Assembly (NCBI GenBank): GCA_013203085.1
Contig: JABMQX010000357.1
Coordinates: forward strand, 1 to 9,277
Source: a bacterium
Lineage (GTDB): Bacteria; Auribacterota; JABMQX01
Reading direction: 5' to 3'
Length of the DNA stretch: 9,277 nucleotides
The translations under genes were made by a program, and so were the position numbers. Positions 1 to 6,476 of this stretch are shown one piece after another. A model generated the notes under the pieces. It had not been told where the DNA came from, did not search any database, and saw nothing but the letters and a program-made list of their open reading frames with translations. Position 1 is the first letter of the stretch; every line of letters begins with the position of its first letter.

Positions 1-1383
1 CCGGCTCAACGACAGCCGGAAGAACGCTTCAGCGGCCGCGGGCATTGGCGCCAGGCGGAAGTACGTATCCGGCCCGGTATGAGTAACAGACCATACCCGG
101 AGGTCGTAAGAAGATTCTATGACGTACGTTGCCGCGTCGCTTTGATATTCATGGCATCCCATATCCGGCATACGTCCGGAGATGCGGCTGTTACCGAGAA
201 CATCTGTTCCGGGGTCCCACGAGAAGCGAAGGGCCTCCATCTCTTTTTCCAGGGACAAAGTCGCCGCAGCCGAAAAGGAACCCTCGTCAACACAGGGAGA
301 ACTCACCGGAAGAGCGTAATCGTCATCCTCAGTGCCGGGGACATTATCCTCGCCGTCTGGGTCCAGAAAAGCGGGGTCGTTATGGATGTTTCCTTCGCCT
401 TGGTCTTCCTCGTCATCATCCTCAATACAGGAAAACGTCGCCTTGCACCCCGAAAGGTCGTCGCCGTTGCCCCACAGGATGCAGTTCACGATGTCGCCGG
501 AGGAATTCAGGAATTCGATACCTCCGCCACCGTCTCCCTGAGCCGAGTTGTTGGCGATTGTGTTGCCTGCGATTCGGGCGACGGAATTGTAGCAGACGAG
601 GCCGCCTCCCATCGAGTCGGCAGTGTTTGAGACAATCAGATTATTGATGAGCTCGAGTTGCGAGCTGTGACATGAAACGCCCCCGCCGTTGCCCAGGCAA
701 TCGTTCCCAATAATCCGATTGCGGACAATCCTCGGCGCGCAGTCAACGCAAAGAATACCGCCTCCTTCCATGTCGGTGACATTCCCGAGGATCAAATTCC
801 CGACAATGAGAGGCTTTGCCCCCTCGCAAGCAATGCCCCCGCCGCCCGCCGCCGCGAAGTTTGAAGCGATGATGTTGTTCTCAATTAAGGCAGAGGAGTA
901 GTAGCACGATACCCCCCCGCCTTTGTCGTAATCTGCGTGATTACCCTCGATGACATTGTTGCGGATGACAGGGGAGGACCAGACACAGGACACACCAACT
1001 TGCCCGGCGGTGATGGTGAATCCCGCGATCATCGCATTTCGGCCTTCGGAGGACCTGAAGCGAACGGCTTCCGGGGAACCGCTCGCCAAGATGACAGTGG
1101 AGCCGACCACCATCGCGTCCGAAGGGTTCGTCGAGCGGACTGTTATGTCCTTCCCCTTGAAGTCAACGCTCTCAATATACGTGCCTTCCCCCACGATCAC
1201 CTCGTCCCCATCTTCTGCGGCTTCAATCCCCTCCCGAATGGTCTTGAAAGCCGTTTCCCAGGAAGCCCCATCTCCGGAAGAGGGGACGGATCGGTCAACA
1301 TATATTGGTTCGCCGGGCGCAAGGAAGGTCGCACAGAATAAGGCGCCGATTACAATGACCGAGCATGAGAATCTAACAACCAT
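1..1383 (-). CDS. Secreted right-handed parallel beta-helix protein, C-terminus cut by window edge
   Basis: The frame is open from ATG at 1383 to the left edge (461 residues, no stop). A GGAG Shine-Dalgarno lies 6 nt upstream of the ATG. Residues 1-24 are an N-terminal hydrophobic signal segment, so export is expected. Residues 26-110 resemble the start of polymorphic-membrane-protein-like beta-helix proteins ('IYVD', 'SWETAFKTI', 'GDEVIVGEGTY'). Residues about 115-305 are at least six helix coils with N-N-x-I and G-G-G-hydrophobic-x-C motifs. The coil cysteines fall at 133, 160, 186, 212, 238 and 264, a 26-27 residue period. Residues 320-355 are very acidic and end in a 'DPDGEDNVPGTEDDD' segment common in PVC-type beta-helix proteins. 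Residues 420-461 ('IESSYDLRVW', 'FFRL') look like the small C-terminal domain of secreted verrucomicrobial and planctomycetal proteins, so the true stop may be just outside the window. No catalytic residues can be assigned. It could be a surface adhesin, a structural protein or a polysaccharide-active enzyme. Confidence 0.88.
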   Translation of the reverse strand, partial: MVVRFSCSVIVIGALFCATFLAPGEPIYVDRSVPSSGDGASWETAFKTIREGIEAAEDGDEVIVGEGTYIESVDFKGKDITVRSTNPSDAMVVGSTVILASGSPEAVRFRSSEGRNAMIAGFTITAGQVGVSCVWSSPVIRNNVIEGNHADYDKGGGVSCYYSSALIENNIIASNFAAAGGGGIACEGAKPLIVGNLILGNVTDMEGGGILCVDCAPRIVRNRIIGNDCLGNGGGVSCHSSQLELINNLIVSNTADSMGGGLVCYNSVARIAGNTIANNSAQGDGGGGIEFLNSSGDIVNCILWGNGDDLSGCKATFSCIEDDDEEDQGEGNIHNDPAFLDPDGEDNVPGTEDDDYALPVSSPCVDEGSFSAAATLSLEKEMEALRFSWDPGTDVLGNSRISGRMPDMGCHEYQSDAATYVIESSYDLRVWSVTHTGPDTYFRLAPMPAAAEAFFRLSLSR

Positions 1384-1776
1384 CGCCAACTCCAAGCGGA
1401 ATACCGGGCGACCCAGCCCTCGGGCGCCACATCTTCATCTCAGGACGCGAGAGAATCAGCAGAACGGACATTTCGCCAATCATATCGCTGCAAGCCCTCC
1501 TTGTCTCGCAAAATCTGAGCGGGCAGGTGATCCATCAGTTTCGCGGGGATACCGAGCTCCGGGGGGCAACTTGGCGTCTTGGCGAGAGAAACGGGACGGG
1601 GGAGTCCCCTCGCAAAGGCGAGAAGAGGCAAAGAGGAAGATGAAAAGAACCTTGTCATCGCCTGCGGTGCCACTTGAGAGGGAACCGTTGTCCTCGCTCT
1701 GAAAAGGCATCGCCCAAGCCGCCGCCGAAGAATCCTGCGGGTTGGCTTTGCGCTCCTCATTTCTCGAAAGTTGCGT
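1384..1776. other. 393-bp intergenic stretch with no supported gene
   Basis: This lies between the phosphoesterase stop and the beta-helix start, both on the minus strand. Two minus-strand frames are open here (about 106 codons from ATG at 1760, and 76 codons from ATG at 1710). Neither has a Shine-Dalgarno sequence or a recognisable motif. The sense strand of the upstream gene explains much of the longer frame that continues above 1777. I see no convincing terminator hairpin or promoter. It is either a long spacer or decayed coding sequence. Confidence 0.5.
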
Positions 1777-3642
1777 TCACTCGTCGCGGCGAGTGTTTTT
1801 ACGCCAGACATTTGTGAATGCTTCTCGCTCGCCTGGTTTCGACTTTTCCACCTTTTCCAGGTCCACCTTCTCGCCGGTGATTCGGTTGAGACCCCATGCA
1901 AGGCAACCGGAGACGTATGGTCGCCTCTCAGTCCTGACCATGTTAAGAAAAAGCGGCACGTCATTTTTCGTAGCGGTTCTCTTGACGACATCAGCGGCGC
2001 GGTCACGGACACCTCCGTCGGCCGTCCTCAGCGCGTTCATGGCGGTCGCGAAGGCCCTATGACGGGCGTGATGGAAAAGGGCCCCCAGTAGCCGGCTCCG
2101 CACCTGCGAGTCCTGGGAGGGATCGAGTATATCCGGCACGATTCTCTCTGCGAGGCGTGGAAGCATCGCTGCCTCGAGCGACCTCGCCACATGCCGCCGG
2201 ACGATCACATCGTCGTTTCGAAGGAACGGCACCAATCTGTCCGACACGGAGATGTTTGCGATACGTTCCAGAGCAAGGGCTGCGGCTTGTCGAATCGCTG
2301 CATCATCATGGCTAAGGTACCCGACGAGCACTCGCGCCGCCGGCCCGTAACACATCGCCCCGAGATTCTCTATCGCATCAAGGAGGTCGGCGCCGGTTTT
2401 CTCCGGTAGCCCCTGGAGGATTTTCCCCGGCAAAGCCTCATCCCGCCACCGTATGTGGTGGTCAATCTCGACGATCCCCGCCGCTTTGCCCTTTTTCTGC
2501 TCCCCCTTCGCCAGGCCGTATGAGCGAAGCTCGATTTTATCATCGCCGACTTCGAGCAAGCTGTAGTGCGGTAAGGAAAGGTCCCTCGCAATCGTTGCCG
2601 TCCACCAATCCGGGTAATGTCCGCCGACGGCTCCGCCCTGCACAAGATATACCGTTCCGTTCCTATCGTCTCGCTTCCCTCCACGAAGTGGGAATGATCG
2701 CTCGTAAATGTGCGTGTGGCCCACGAAGACCATATCCACACTGTGCTTGTCGAATATCGCCTCAAGTTGCGGATTCCCCGACGCCTTCCGCTTGTCGGAG
2801 GACGACGCGTACCCCGTGCAGTACACAGGATGATGGAAAGCGACGAATTTCCACTTCTTCTTCGACGCCCCGAGGTCCGCGTCGAGGAAGGACGCACATT
2901 TGCCAACGTGAGTGTACGAGACTATGGAGAAATGGGAGTTGCCCCAGTCGAAGGAGGAGTAAGGCTCACCGCCGGGCAGTTCGTGATATTTCCCAAACCA
3001 GTCGTTCCGCGGGTCCTTGGAGCCGTCACGTTCGTGGTTACCTCTCGCCGGAAACATCGGCACAAGTTTCGACACGGACTCAAATCGCCTGAAATGCGCC
3101 GGCCACTCTCGATATCTTGTGCCGTTCCCGACGAGATCGCCCATGTGCAGCGTGAACTCCGGCTTGCGGGCAAGCAAATGCTGCGGCAGGCGGCTCGTTT
3201 CGAAATAATAGCTCCAGAATCGGGAATCGCCTAAGATGGCGAAGCGAATGGCGCGGTTTTCGGCAGGTGCGGTGACGAAATCCGCTTCCCGAACATCCTC
3301 GCCACAGCGGACTCGATACCCATAATGCGTGTCCGGCTCGAGACCAGCGATTCGCACCCTGTGAATCTTCACCTGCGAACCATCGGCTGCCTTTAACTCG
3401 CCTTTCTCATCGCTGTCCAGCTCCCAGTATTCCACCTCCGAGGGGACAGGCTGCTTCGTCTCCCACATAATTGTGATTCCGTCCTGCGAGGCATTCTGGA
3501 TATAAGGAGCTATGTGAAAGGCGCTTTCGGCAGTCCGCGCCTTTTCTTCTCCAGCTTCGCTCGGTACCACCGCGTAGAAAGCCGCCACGACGGCGATGAC
3601 AATTGCCAACAGCATATTCGACCTTCGTTTTCCCAATCGCAT
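1777..3642 (-). CDS. Secreted calcineurin-like (purple acid phosphatase-type) phosphoesterase with C-terminal HEAT repeats
   Basis: This 621-residue protein is predicted to hydrolyse phosphate esters outside the cytoplasm with a two-metal centre. Residues 9-30 form a signal peptide with likely cleavage after 'SEA'. Residues about 40-125 resemble the fibronectin-III-like N-terminal domain of purple acid phosphatases ('PYIQNASQDGITIMWET', then 'HRVRIAGLEPDTHYGYRVR'). The metallophosphoesterase motifs follow in order: GDS (D139), GDL (D169), GNHE (N202, H203), FHHP (H270, H271) and GHTHIYER (H309, H311). The tyrosine that gives plant and animal purple acid phosphatases their colour (GDxxY) is absent: the sequence is GDLVG. 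Residues about 420-590 are four or five HEAT-like helical repeats ('AAIRQAAALALERI', 'VIVRRHVARSLEAA', 'SQVRSRLLGAL'). The tail 'WGLNRITGEKV' resembles PVC-type HEAT proteins. The start is supported by GGAGGAG 8 nt upstream of the ATG. The gene is divergent from the sugar kinase. Substrate is unknown. Confidence in the fold is high, in the specificity low. Confidence 0.93.
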   Translation of the reverse strand: MRLGKRRSNMLLAIVIAVVAAFYAVVPSEAGEEKARTAESAFHIAPYIQNASQDGITIMWETKQPVPSEVEYWELDSDEKGELKAADGSQVKIHRVRIAGLEPDTHYGYRVRCGEDVREADFVTAPAENRAIRFAILGDSRFWSYYFETSRLPQHLLARKPEFTLHMGDLVGNGTRYREWPAHFRRFESVSKLVPMFPARGNHERDGSKDPRNDWFGKYHELPGGEPYSSFDWGNSHFSIVSYTHVGKCASFLDADLGASKKKWKFVAFHHPVYCTGYASSSDKRKASGNPQLEAIFDKHSVDMVFVGHTHIYERSFPLRGGKRDDRNGTVYLVQGGAVGGHYPDWWTATIARDLSLPHYSLLEVGDDKIELRSYGLAKGEQKKGKAAGIVEIDHHIRWRDEALPGKILQGLPEKTGADLLDAIENLGAMCYGPAARVLVGYLSHDDAAIRQAAALALERIANISVSDRLVPFLRNDDVIVRRHVARSLEAAMLPRLAERIVPDILDPSQDSQVRSRLLGALFHHARHRAFATAMNALRTADGGVRDRAADVVKRTATKNDVPLFLNMVRTERRPYVSGCLAWGLNRITGEKVDLEKVEKSKPGEREAFTNVWRKNTRRDE

Positions 3643-3671
3643 AACGTCTCTCCTCCATGCAAGTCTGTGAT

Positions 3672-3699
3672 AGGACTTCGGTAATAAGGACTTCTGTAA
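3672..3699. repeat. Two-copy direct repeat, 13-bp unit with 15-bp period
   Basis: The unit AGGACTTCGGTAA (3672-3684) recurs as AGGACTTCTGTAA (3687-3699) with a single mismatch and a 2-bp spacer. A more degenerate third copy may lie at about 3661-3671. The repeat is 30-57 nt upstream of the phosphoesterase start on the minus strand, where an operator or the core promoter would be expected. A 15-bp period does not match one DNA helical turn, so a binding-site reading is only a suggestion. It could be a chance duplication. Confidence 0.6.
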
Positions 3700-3981
3700 C
3701 GCCGTATGCCTGTCCGAGGCTCCGCAGACCCTTGCCCGCCACGGGGCGTTGCCGTCTTGGCCTCCATCGGCATCGTGCCGTATAGACTACTGATGAACCC
3801 AGGGAATGTCAACCCAGCGGGCACCTTCCCGATGACTTTTGCCGCCGCATTGTGCTATTCTGACGGCAGGTTATGGGAGAGAACCTGATTGATAGACGTA
3901 CCGCCCTTTACGGGTGACGATATGCGTGAGAACGCTTCACCGCCCGCGCACAACTACAGTGGGCGAAAACCTGAAGGAATC

Positions 3982-3987
3982 AGGAAG
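3982..3987 (+). promoter_or_regulatory. Ribosome binding site that favours the internal ATG of the sugar kinase
   Basis: AGGAAG lies 9 nt upstream of ATG 3997. The open frame extends further upstream to a TTG at 3889 and an ATG at 3922. Neither has a comparable site, and the extra 36 residues do not resemble the family. Family members begin shortly before the 'VVGD' strand, as this ATG does. Confidence 0.6.
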
Positions 3988-3996
3988 TCGCGAATT

Positions 3997-5043
3997 ATGA
4001 AACTTTCCAGGCAAGGTTTGAAGGAGATTTTACAGAAGTTCCGGGGCATCAAGGTGGCTGTTGTAGGGGATTTCTATCTCGACAGGTACATCTCCGGCAG
4101 CATGGAGAGCATTTCGAGGGAAGCCGCCGTGCCGGTGGTGCGAATACAGTCAGACTTATACTCGCCCGGCGCCGCCGGAAACGCCGCGTGCAACCTCTCG
4201 TCGCTGGGCGCGGAAGTCATCGCCATCGGCGTGATCGGCCCGGACCTCAGCGGTGAGATAATGAAAAAGGAACTCTCGGCGAGAGGAATTGGAACCGAAC
4301 ATCTTCTCCCAGCAGCCGGTCGCCACACGGCGGCGTTCAACAAGGTCTATGCTTCCTCCTACCACGGCAAGAAACAGCAGGTCGCTCGCTTCGACCGGGA
4401 AAATGATTCACCCATCGGGCCGGAAGCGGAAGCAAGAGTCGTCGAATCGCTTGAACTTGCATCCGGCGGGTGTCATGTCATCATAGCTGCCGATTACGCA
4501 GAGATTCCGGACACCGGCGTCCTGACTAAAGCGATTCTGGCAAAAGTCGCATCCCTCGGTCGCGAGAGAAACGTGCTTTCCGTGGGTGACTCCCGTGACA
4601 GAATAGCCGAGTTCGCGGGATTCTCCGTTCTTGTGCCAAACGACTATGAGGCTGCCATGGCAGCGGGGGTTTATCGCCCTCACGAAAGCGAGCACATCTC
4701 CGACGAAACGGTTCTGAACGCCGGCAGTGAACTGAGGAGGCTAACGGGCTGCCACTCGTTCGCCATCACCCAGGGAGAGCGGGGGATGACTGTGTTTTCT
4801 GCCGCGGGGGAGCCCATCCGCGTGCCAACTGCCCCTTGCAGCGGCGAGGTGGATGGCACAGGCGCCGGAGACACCGTGTGCGCCGCCATCGCCCTTTCGC
4901 TCGCCGCAGGCGCCGACATCATCGAAGCCGCAGAGCTCGCCAATCTCGCTGCGGGAACGACCGTGAAAAAGCTCGGCACAACCGGTACTCCCACCCATGA
5001 GGAAATCCTGGCGGCCTTTGATGCCCTCGGCGGCTCCGCCTGA
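3997..5043 (+). CDS. PfkB-family sugar kinase, RfaE1/HldE kinase-domain type
   Basis: A 348-residue ribokinase-fold kinase that transfers the ATP gamma-phosphate to a sugar or sugar phosphate in the cytoplasm. Numbered from ATG 3997, 'VVGDFYLDRY' (22-31) and 'ISREAAVPVV' (39-48) closely follow the substrate-binding start of the heptose-7-phosphate kinase domain (E. coli HldE: GDxxLDRY, ISPEAPVPVV). 'PGAAGNAA' (57-64) replaces the usual PGGAANVA. 'AADYAEI' (164-170) matches the 'SDYAKG' region. 'LVPNDYEA' (212-219) matches 'LTPNLSEFEA'. 'DGTGAGDT' (286-293) is the ATP-site signature, with D292 as the expected catalytic base. 'KLGTTG' (325-330) matches 'KLGTST'. There is no fused nucleotidyltransferase domain, so if it makes ADP-heptose a separate RfaE2-type partner is needed. 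No other LPS gene is in the window. Another PfkB sugar kinase activity remains possible, so no gene symbol is given. An upstream TTG start (3889) cannot be excluded. Confidence 0.88.
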   Translation: MKLSRQGLKEILQKFRGIKVAVVGDFYLDRYISGSMESISREAAVPVVRIQSDLYSPGAAGNAACNLSSLGAEVIAIGVIGPDLSGEIMKKELSARGIGTEHLLPAAGRHTAAFNKVYASSYHGKKQQVARFDRENDSPIGPEAEARVVESLELASGGCHVIIAADYAEIPDTGVLTKAILAKVASLGRERNVLSVGDSRDRIAEFAGFSVLVPNDYEAAMAAGVYRPHESEHISDETVLNAGSELRRLTGCHSFAITQGERGMTVFSAAGEPIRVPTAPCSGEVDGTGAGDTVCAAIALSLAAGADIIEAAELANLAAGTTVKKLGTTGTPTHEEILAAFDALGGSA

Positions 5044-5141
5044 CAAAGAAGAGGAAGTGAGGTTTGACCGCGTGTAATAGACCTTTTGACAACGGAATGT
5101 GAGCAGCCCTCTGCAGAGGACACATAATAGTGGAGAAGGAA
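5044..5141. other. Short spacer with a perfect 12-bp palindrome
   Basis: This 98-bp gap follows the kinase stop. CCTCTGCAGAGG at 5108-5119 is perfectly self-complementary and could be an operator or mere chance. TTGACA (5086-5091) and ATAATA (5124-5129) are both present but about 32 bp apart, too far for a normal sigma-70 promoter. No terminator with a T-tract is visible, so read-through from the kinase gene is possible. Confidence 0.35.
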
Positions 5142-5402
5142 ATGAGGATTGCGAGAAACTGCTTGCCGGCGTATGTTGCGTTCATCATCACGGCTGTTGG
5201 CGGCCTTTTCGCCAGTGAGCCGCTGACGCTCGAAAACGTCGTACCCTCGGGGCGCAACCGCCCGGACGAGCCTTTCCGCGACGAGTTCTCTCTGCCCGCG
5301 GCAGTTCAGTTCTTGGACTCAGCGGCTCTGAGCTGGTAGAAGCAGCGGAAGTGTTTCGCATGTCATTCGAACTACGCCTTCTCCGGATCAAGGATGAATT
5401 GA
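5142..5402 (+). pseudogene. Remnant of a secreted CxxCH-motif protein, interrupted by an amber stop and 3'-truncated
   Basis: ATG 5142 is preceded by GGAG (6-nt spacing) and opens a 65-residue frame with a signal peptide (about residues 1-23, ending 'GGLFA'). It then runs 'EFSLPAAVQFLDSAALSW' and stops at TAG (5337-5339). Reading on in the same frame gives 'KQRKCFACHSNYAF', then seven further residues to TGA at 5400-5402. A glutamine codon CAG changed to TAG by one transition would restore 'LSWQKQRKCFACHSNYAF'. From memory, this segment matches the start of secreted PVC-bacterial proteins that carry an N-terminal CxxCH haem-type motif ahead of a prenyltransferase/squalene-cyclase-like alpha-toroid. 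That whole C-terminal part is missing: the frame ends 18 nt before the next gene. I see both a nonsense change and a large 3' loss, so it is a relic. A sequencing error could explain the stop but not the truncation. A GTG at 5130 is an alternative start. Confidence 0.7.
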
Positions 5403-5420
5403 AAAAGGAGCTTTGATGCC

Positions 5421-6305
5421 ATGAAGTACCAGAGGTTTTTCTGTTGTGTGGTTGCTGCTTTGTTGGCGGTCGGTTTAAGCAACGGCGCGTTTTCGGGCGA
5501 TAATGACCGAGGAGGAGATCGTGAAATCCGGCTTATCGTCAGAGGCGACGATATAGGGTCATGCCACGCTGCGAATGTCGCGTGCATCAAATGCTATAGA
5601 GAAGGAATCGTGCGGACAGTCGAGGTAATGGTTCCGGCTCCCTGGTTTCATGAAGCGGCGAAGATGCTCAGGGAAAATCCCGGCCTTGACGTCGGCGTCC
5701 ACCTGGACCTCACGAGCGAATGGGAGTTCTACAAGTGGGGGCCCCTGACAAACTCGCCAAGTTTGGCTGATAAAGAGGGCCATTTCTTTCCCATGACGAG
5801 ACAGAGGCGCGATTTTCCGCCCAACACAGGCTTCCTCGAAGCCGATCCGAAGATAGACGAAGTTGAAAAAGAACTGAGAGCACAGATCGAGCTCGCGATG
5901 GAGAAGATTCCTAACGTGTCCCACCTGACATGTCACATGGGGACGGCGTACTCCACCCCCGAATTACGGGCCCTTGTTGATGGGCTATCTCAGGAGTACA
6001 AACTGCCTCTCGGTGCTGCGGGTGCGAAGCGGGCAGGCGGATTTGGCGGGAGTCGCACTACGCCCGAGGAAAAAGAAGCAGCCCTGGTCAAGATTCTCGA
6101 GAACCTGAAACCGGGTCTCTGGCTTTTTGTTGACCACCCCGGCATGGACACTCCTGAGATGAGAGCAATCGGGCACATCGGTTATCGGCACGTTGCAGCC
6201 GACCGCGCTGGAGTCACCAAAGCCTTTACGAGCAAGAAAGTCAAAGAGGTCATCGAAAAACGGGGCATAAAACTGATAAGTTACGCCGACTTGTATAAAG
6301 ACTGA
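5421..6305 (+). CDS. Exported YdjC/ChbG-family carbohydrate deacetylase
   Basis: A 294-residue protein with an N-terminal signal segment (hydrophobic residues about 6-24) followed by a YdjC-like domain. The metal and catalytic motifs of the family are all visible: 'RGDDIG' (D43, D44), 'GVHLDLT' (H94), 'CHMGT' (H172) and 'VDHPG' (H239). ChbG-type enzymes remove an acetyl group from N-acetylated amino sugars such as chitin oligosaccharides. The exact substrate here is unknown. The E. coli relative is cytoplasmic, whereas this one is predicted to act in the periplasm or outside. AAGGAG (5405-5410) is 10 nt before ATG 5421. It starts 18 nt after the pseudogene ends and shares its direction, so it may be transcribed through the relic. 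Length fits the family plus a leader, with no missing key residue seen. Confidence 0.9.
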   Translation: MKYQRFFCCVVAALLAVGLSNGAFSGDNDRGGDREIRLIVRGDDIGSCHAANVACIKCYREGIVRTVEVMVPAPWFHEAAKMLRENPGLDVGVHLDLTSEWEFYKWGPLTNSPSLADKEGHFFPMTRQRRDFPPNTGFLEADPKIDEVEKELRAQIELAMEKIPNVSHLTCHMGTAYSTPELRALVDGLSQEYKLPLGAAGAKRAGGFGGSRTTPEEKEAALVKILENLKPGLWLFVDHPGMDTPEMRAIGHIGYRHVAADRAGVTKAFTSKKVKEVIEKRGIKLISYADLYKD

Positions 6306-6306
6306 C

Positions 6307-6329
6307 CCCGCAGTTGCGGGCACTTTGCG
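6307..6329 (+). terminator. Possible weak terminator after the deacetylase gene
   Basis: CCCGC (6307-6311) and GCGGG (6316-6320) form a 5-bp GC stem with a 4-nt loop, directly after the TGA at 6303-6305. The following sequence is only moderately T-rich and interrupted, so termination may be inefficient or this may be coincidental. Confidence 0.35.
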
Positions 6330-6476
6330 TTTCTTGTCGAAAACCCACCTTCATCATGCCGCTAATCTGGTAGCCGGTGAACACGCTTCCGAGAACGATT
6401 TCGCTCGCTGAGCCTGGAATCCAAAGGATTGAGCTTTGCCAGAATCAGCAGCCAGTTGATTGGGAGAAGTGAACAC
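6330..6476. other. Convergent intergenic spacer
   Basis: This is the gap between the deacetylase (plus) and the accD stop (minus). No gene is supported. A short minus-strand frame through about 6350-6450 reads like ordinary protein but has no start, ribosome site or recognisable motif. No good terminator was found for the gatB-accD transcript. Confidence 0.4.

Larger units (their letters stand above)
3643..3996. promoter_or_regulatory. Divergent intergenic region between phosphoesterase and sugar-kinase genes
   Basis: Promoters for both flanking genes must lie here or close by. On the plus strand an extended -10-like element is visible (TG at 3853-3854, TATTCT at 3856-3861) without a good -35 box. 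It would give a leader of roughly 130 nt before the kinase start chosen here. On the minus-strand side, a direct repeat sits 30-57 nt upstream of the phosphoesterase ATG. A 14-codon open frame (3873-3917) has no good ribosome binding site. No longer gene is supported. Confidence 0.4.

Noticed and set aside
950..1702. Plus-strand open frame (250 codons) across the beta-helix start and the spacer
   Set aside because: It is antisense to the beta-helix gene, whose minus-strand reading has a signal peptide, a ribosome site and regular repeats. The plus-strand product has low-complexity, arginine- and serine-rich composition.
1440..2012. Minus-strand 190-codon frame overlapping the phosphoesterase 3' end
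   Set aside because: More than a third lies inside the phosphoesterase in another frame, and its free part has no motif or ribosome site.
3873..3917. 14-codon upstream open frame before the sugar kinase, as a possible leader peptide
   Set aside because: There is no properly spaced ribosome site and no attenuator-like hairpins or repeated regulatory codons.
5337..5339. TAG read as pyrrolysine or another recoded amber codon
   Set aside because: No pyl genes or recoding element are visible, and the frame still ends after 20 more residues without the expected protein body, so decay is the simpler reading.
6350..6450. Minus-strand protein-like stretch between the deacetylase and accD
   Set aside because: It has no start codon with a ribosome site and no recognisable family, and is too short to judge by eye.
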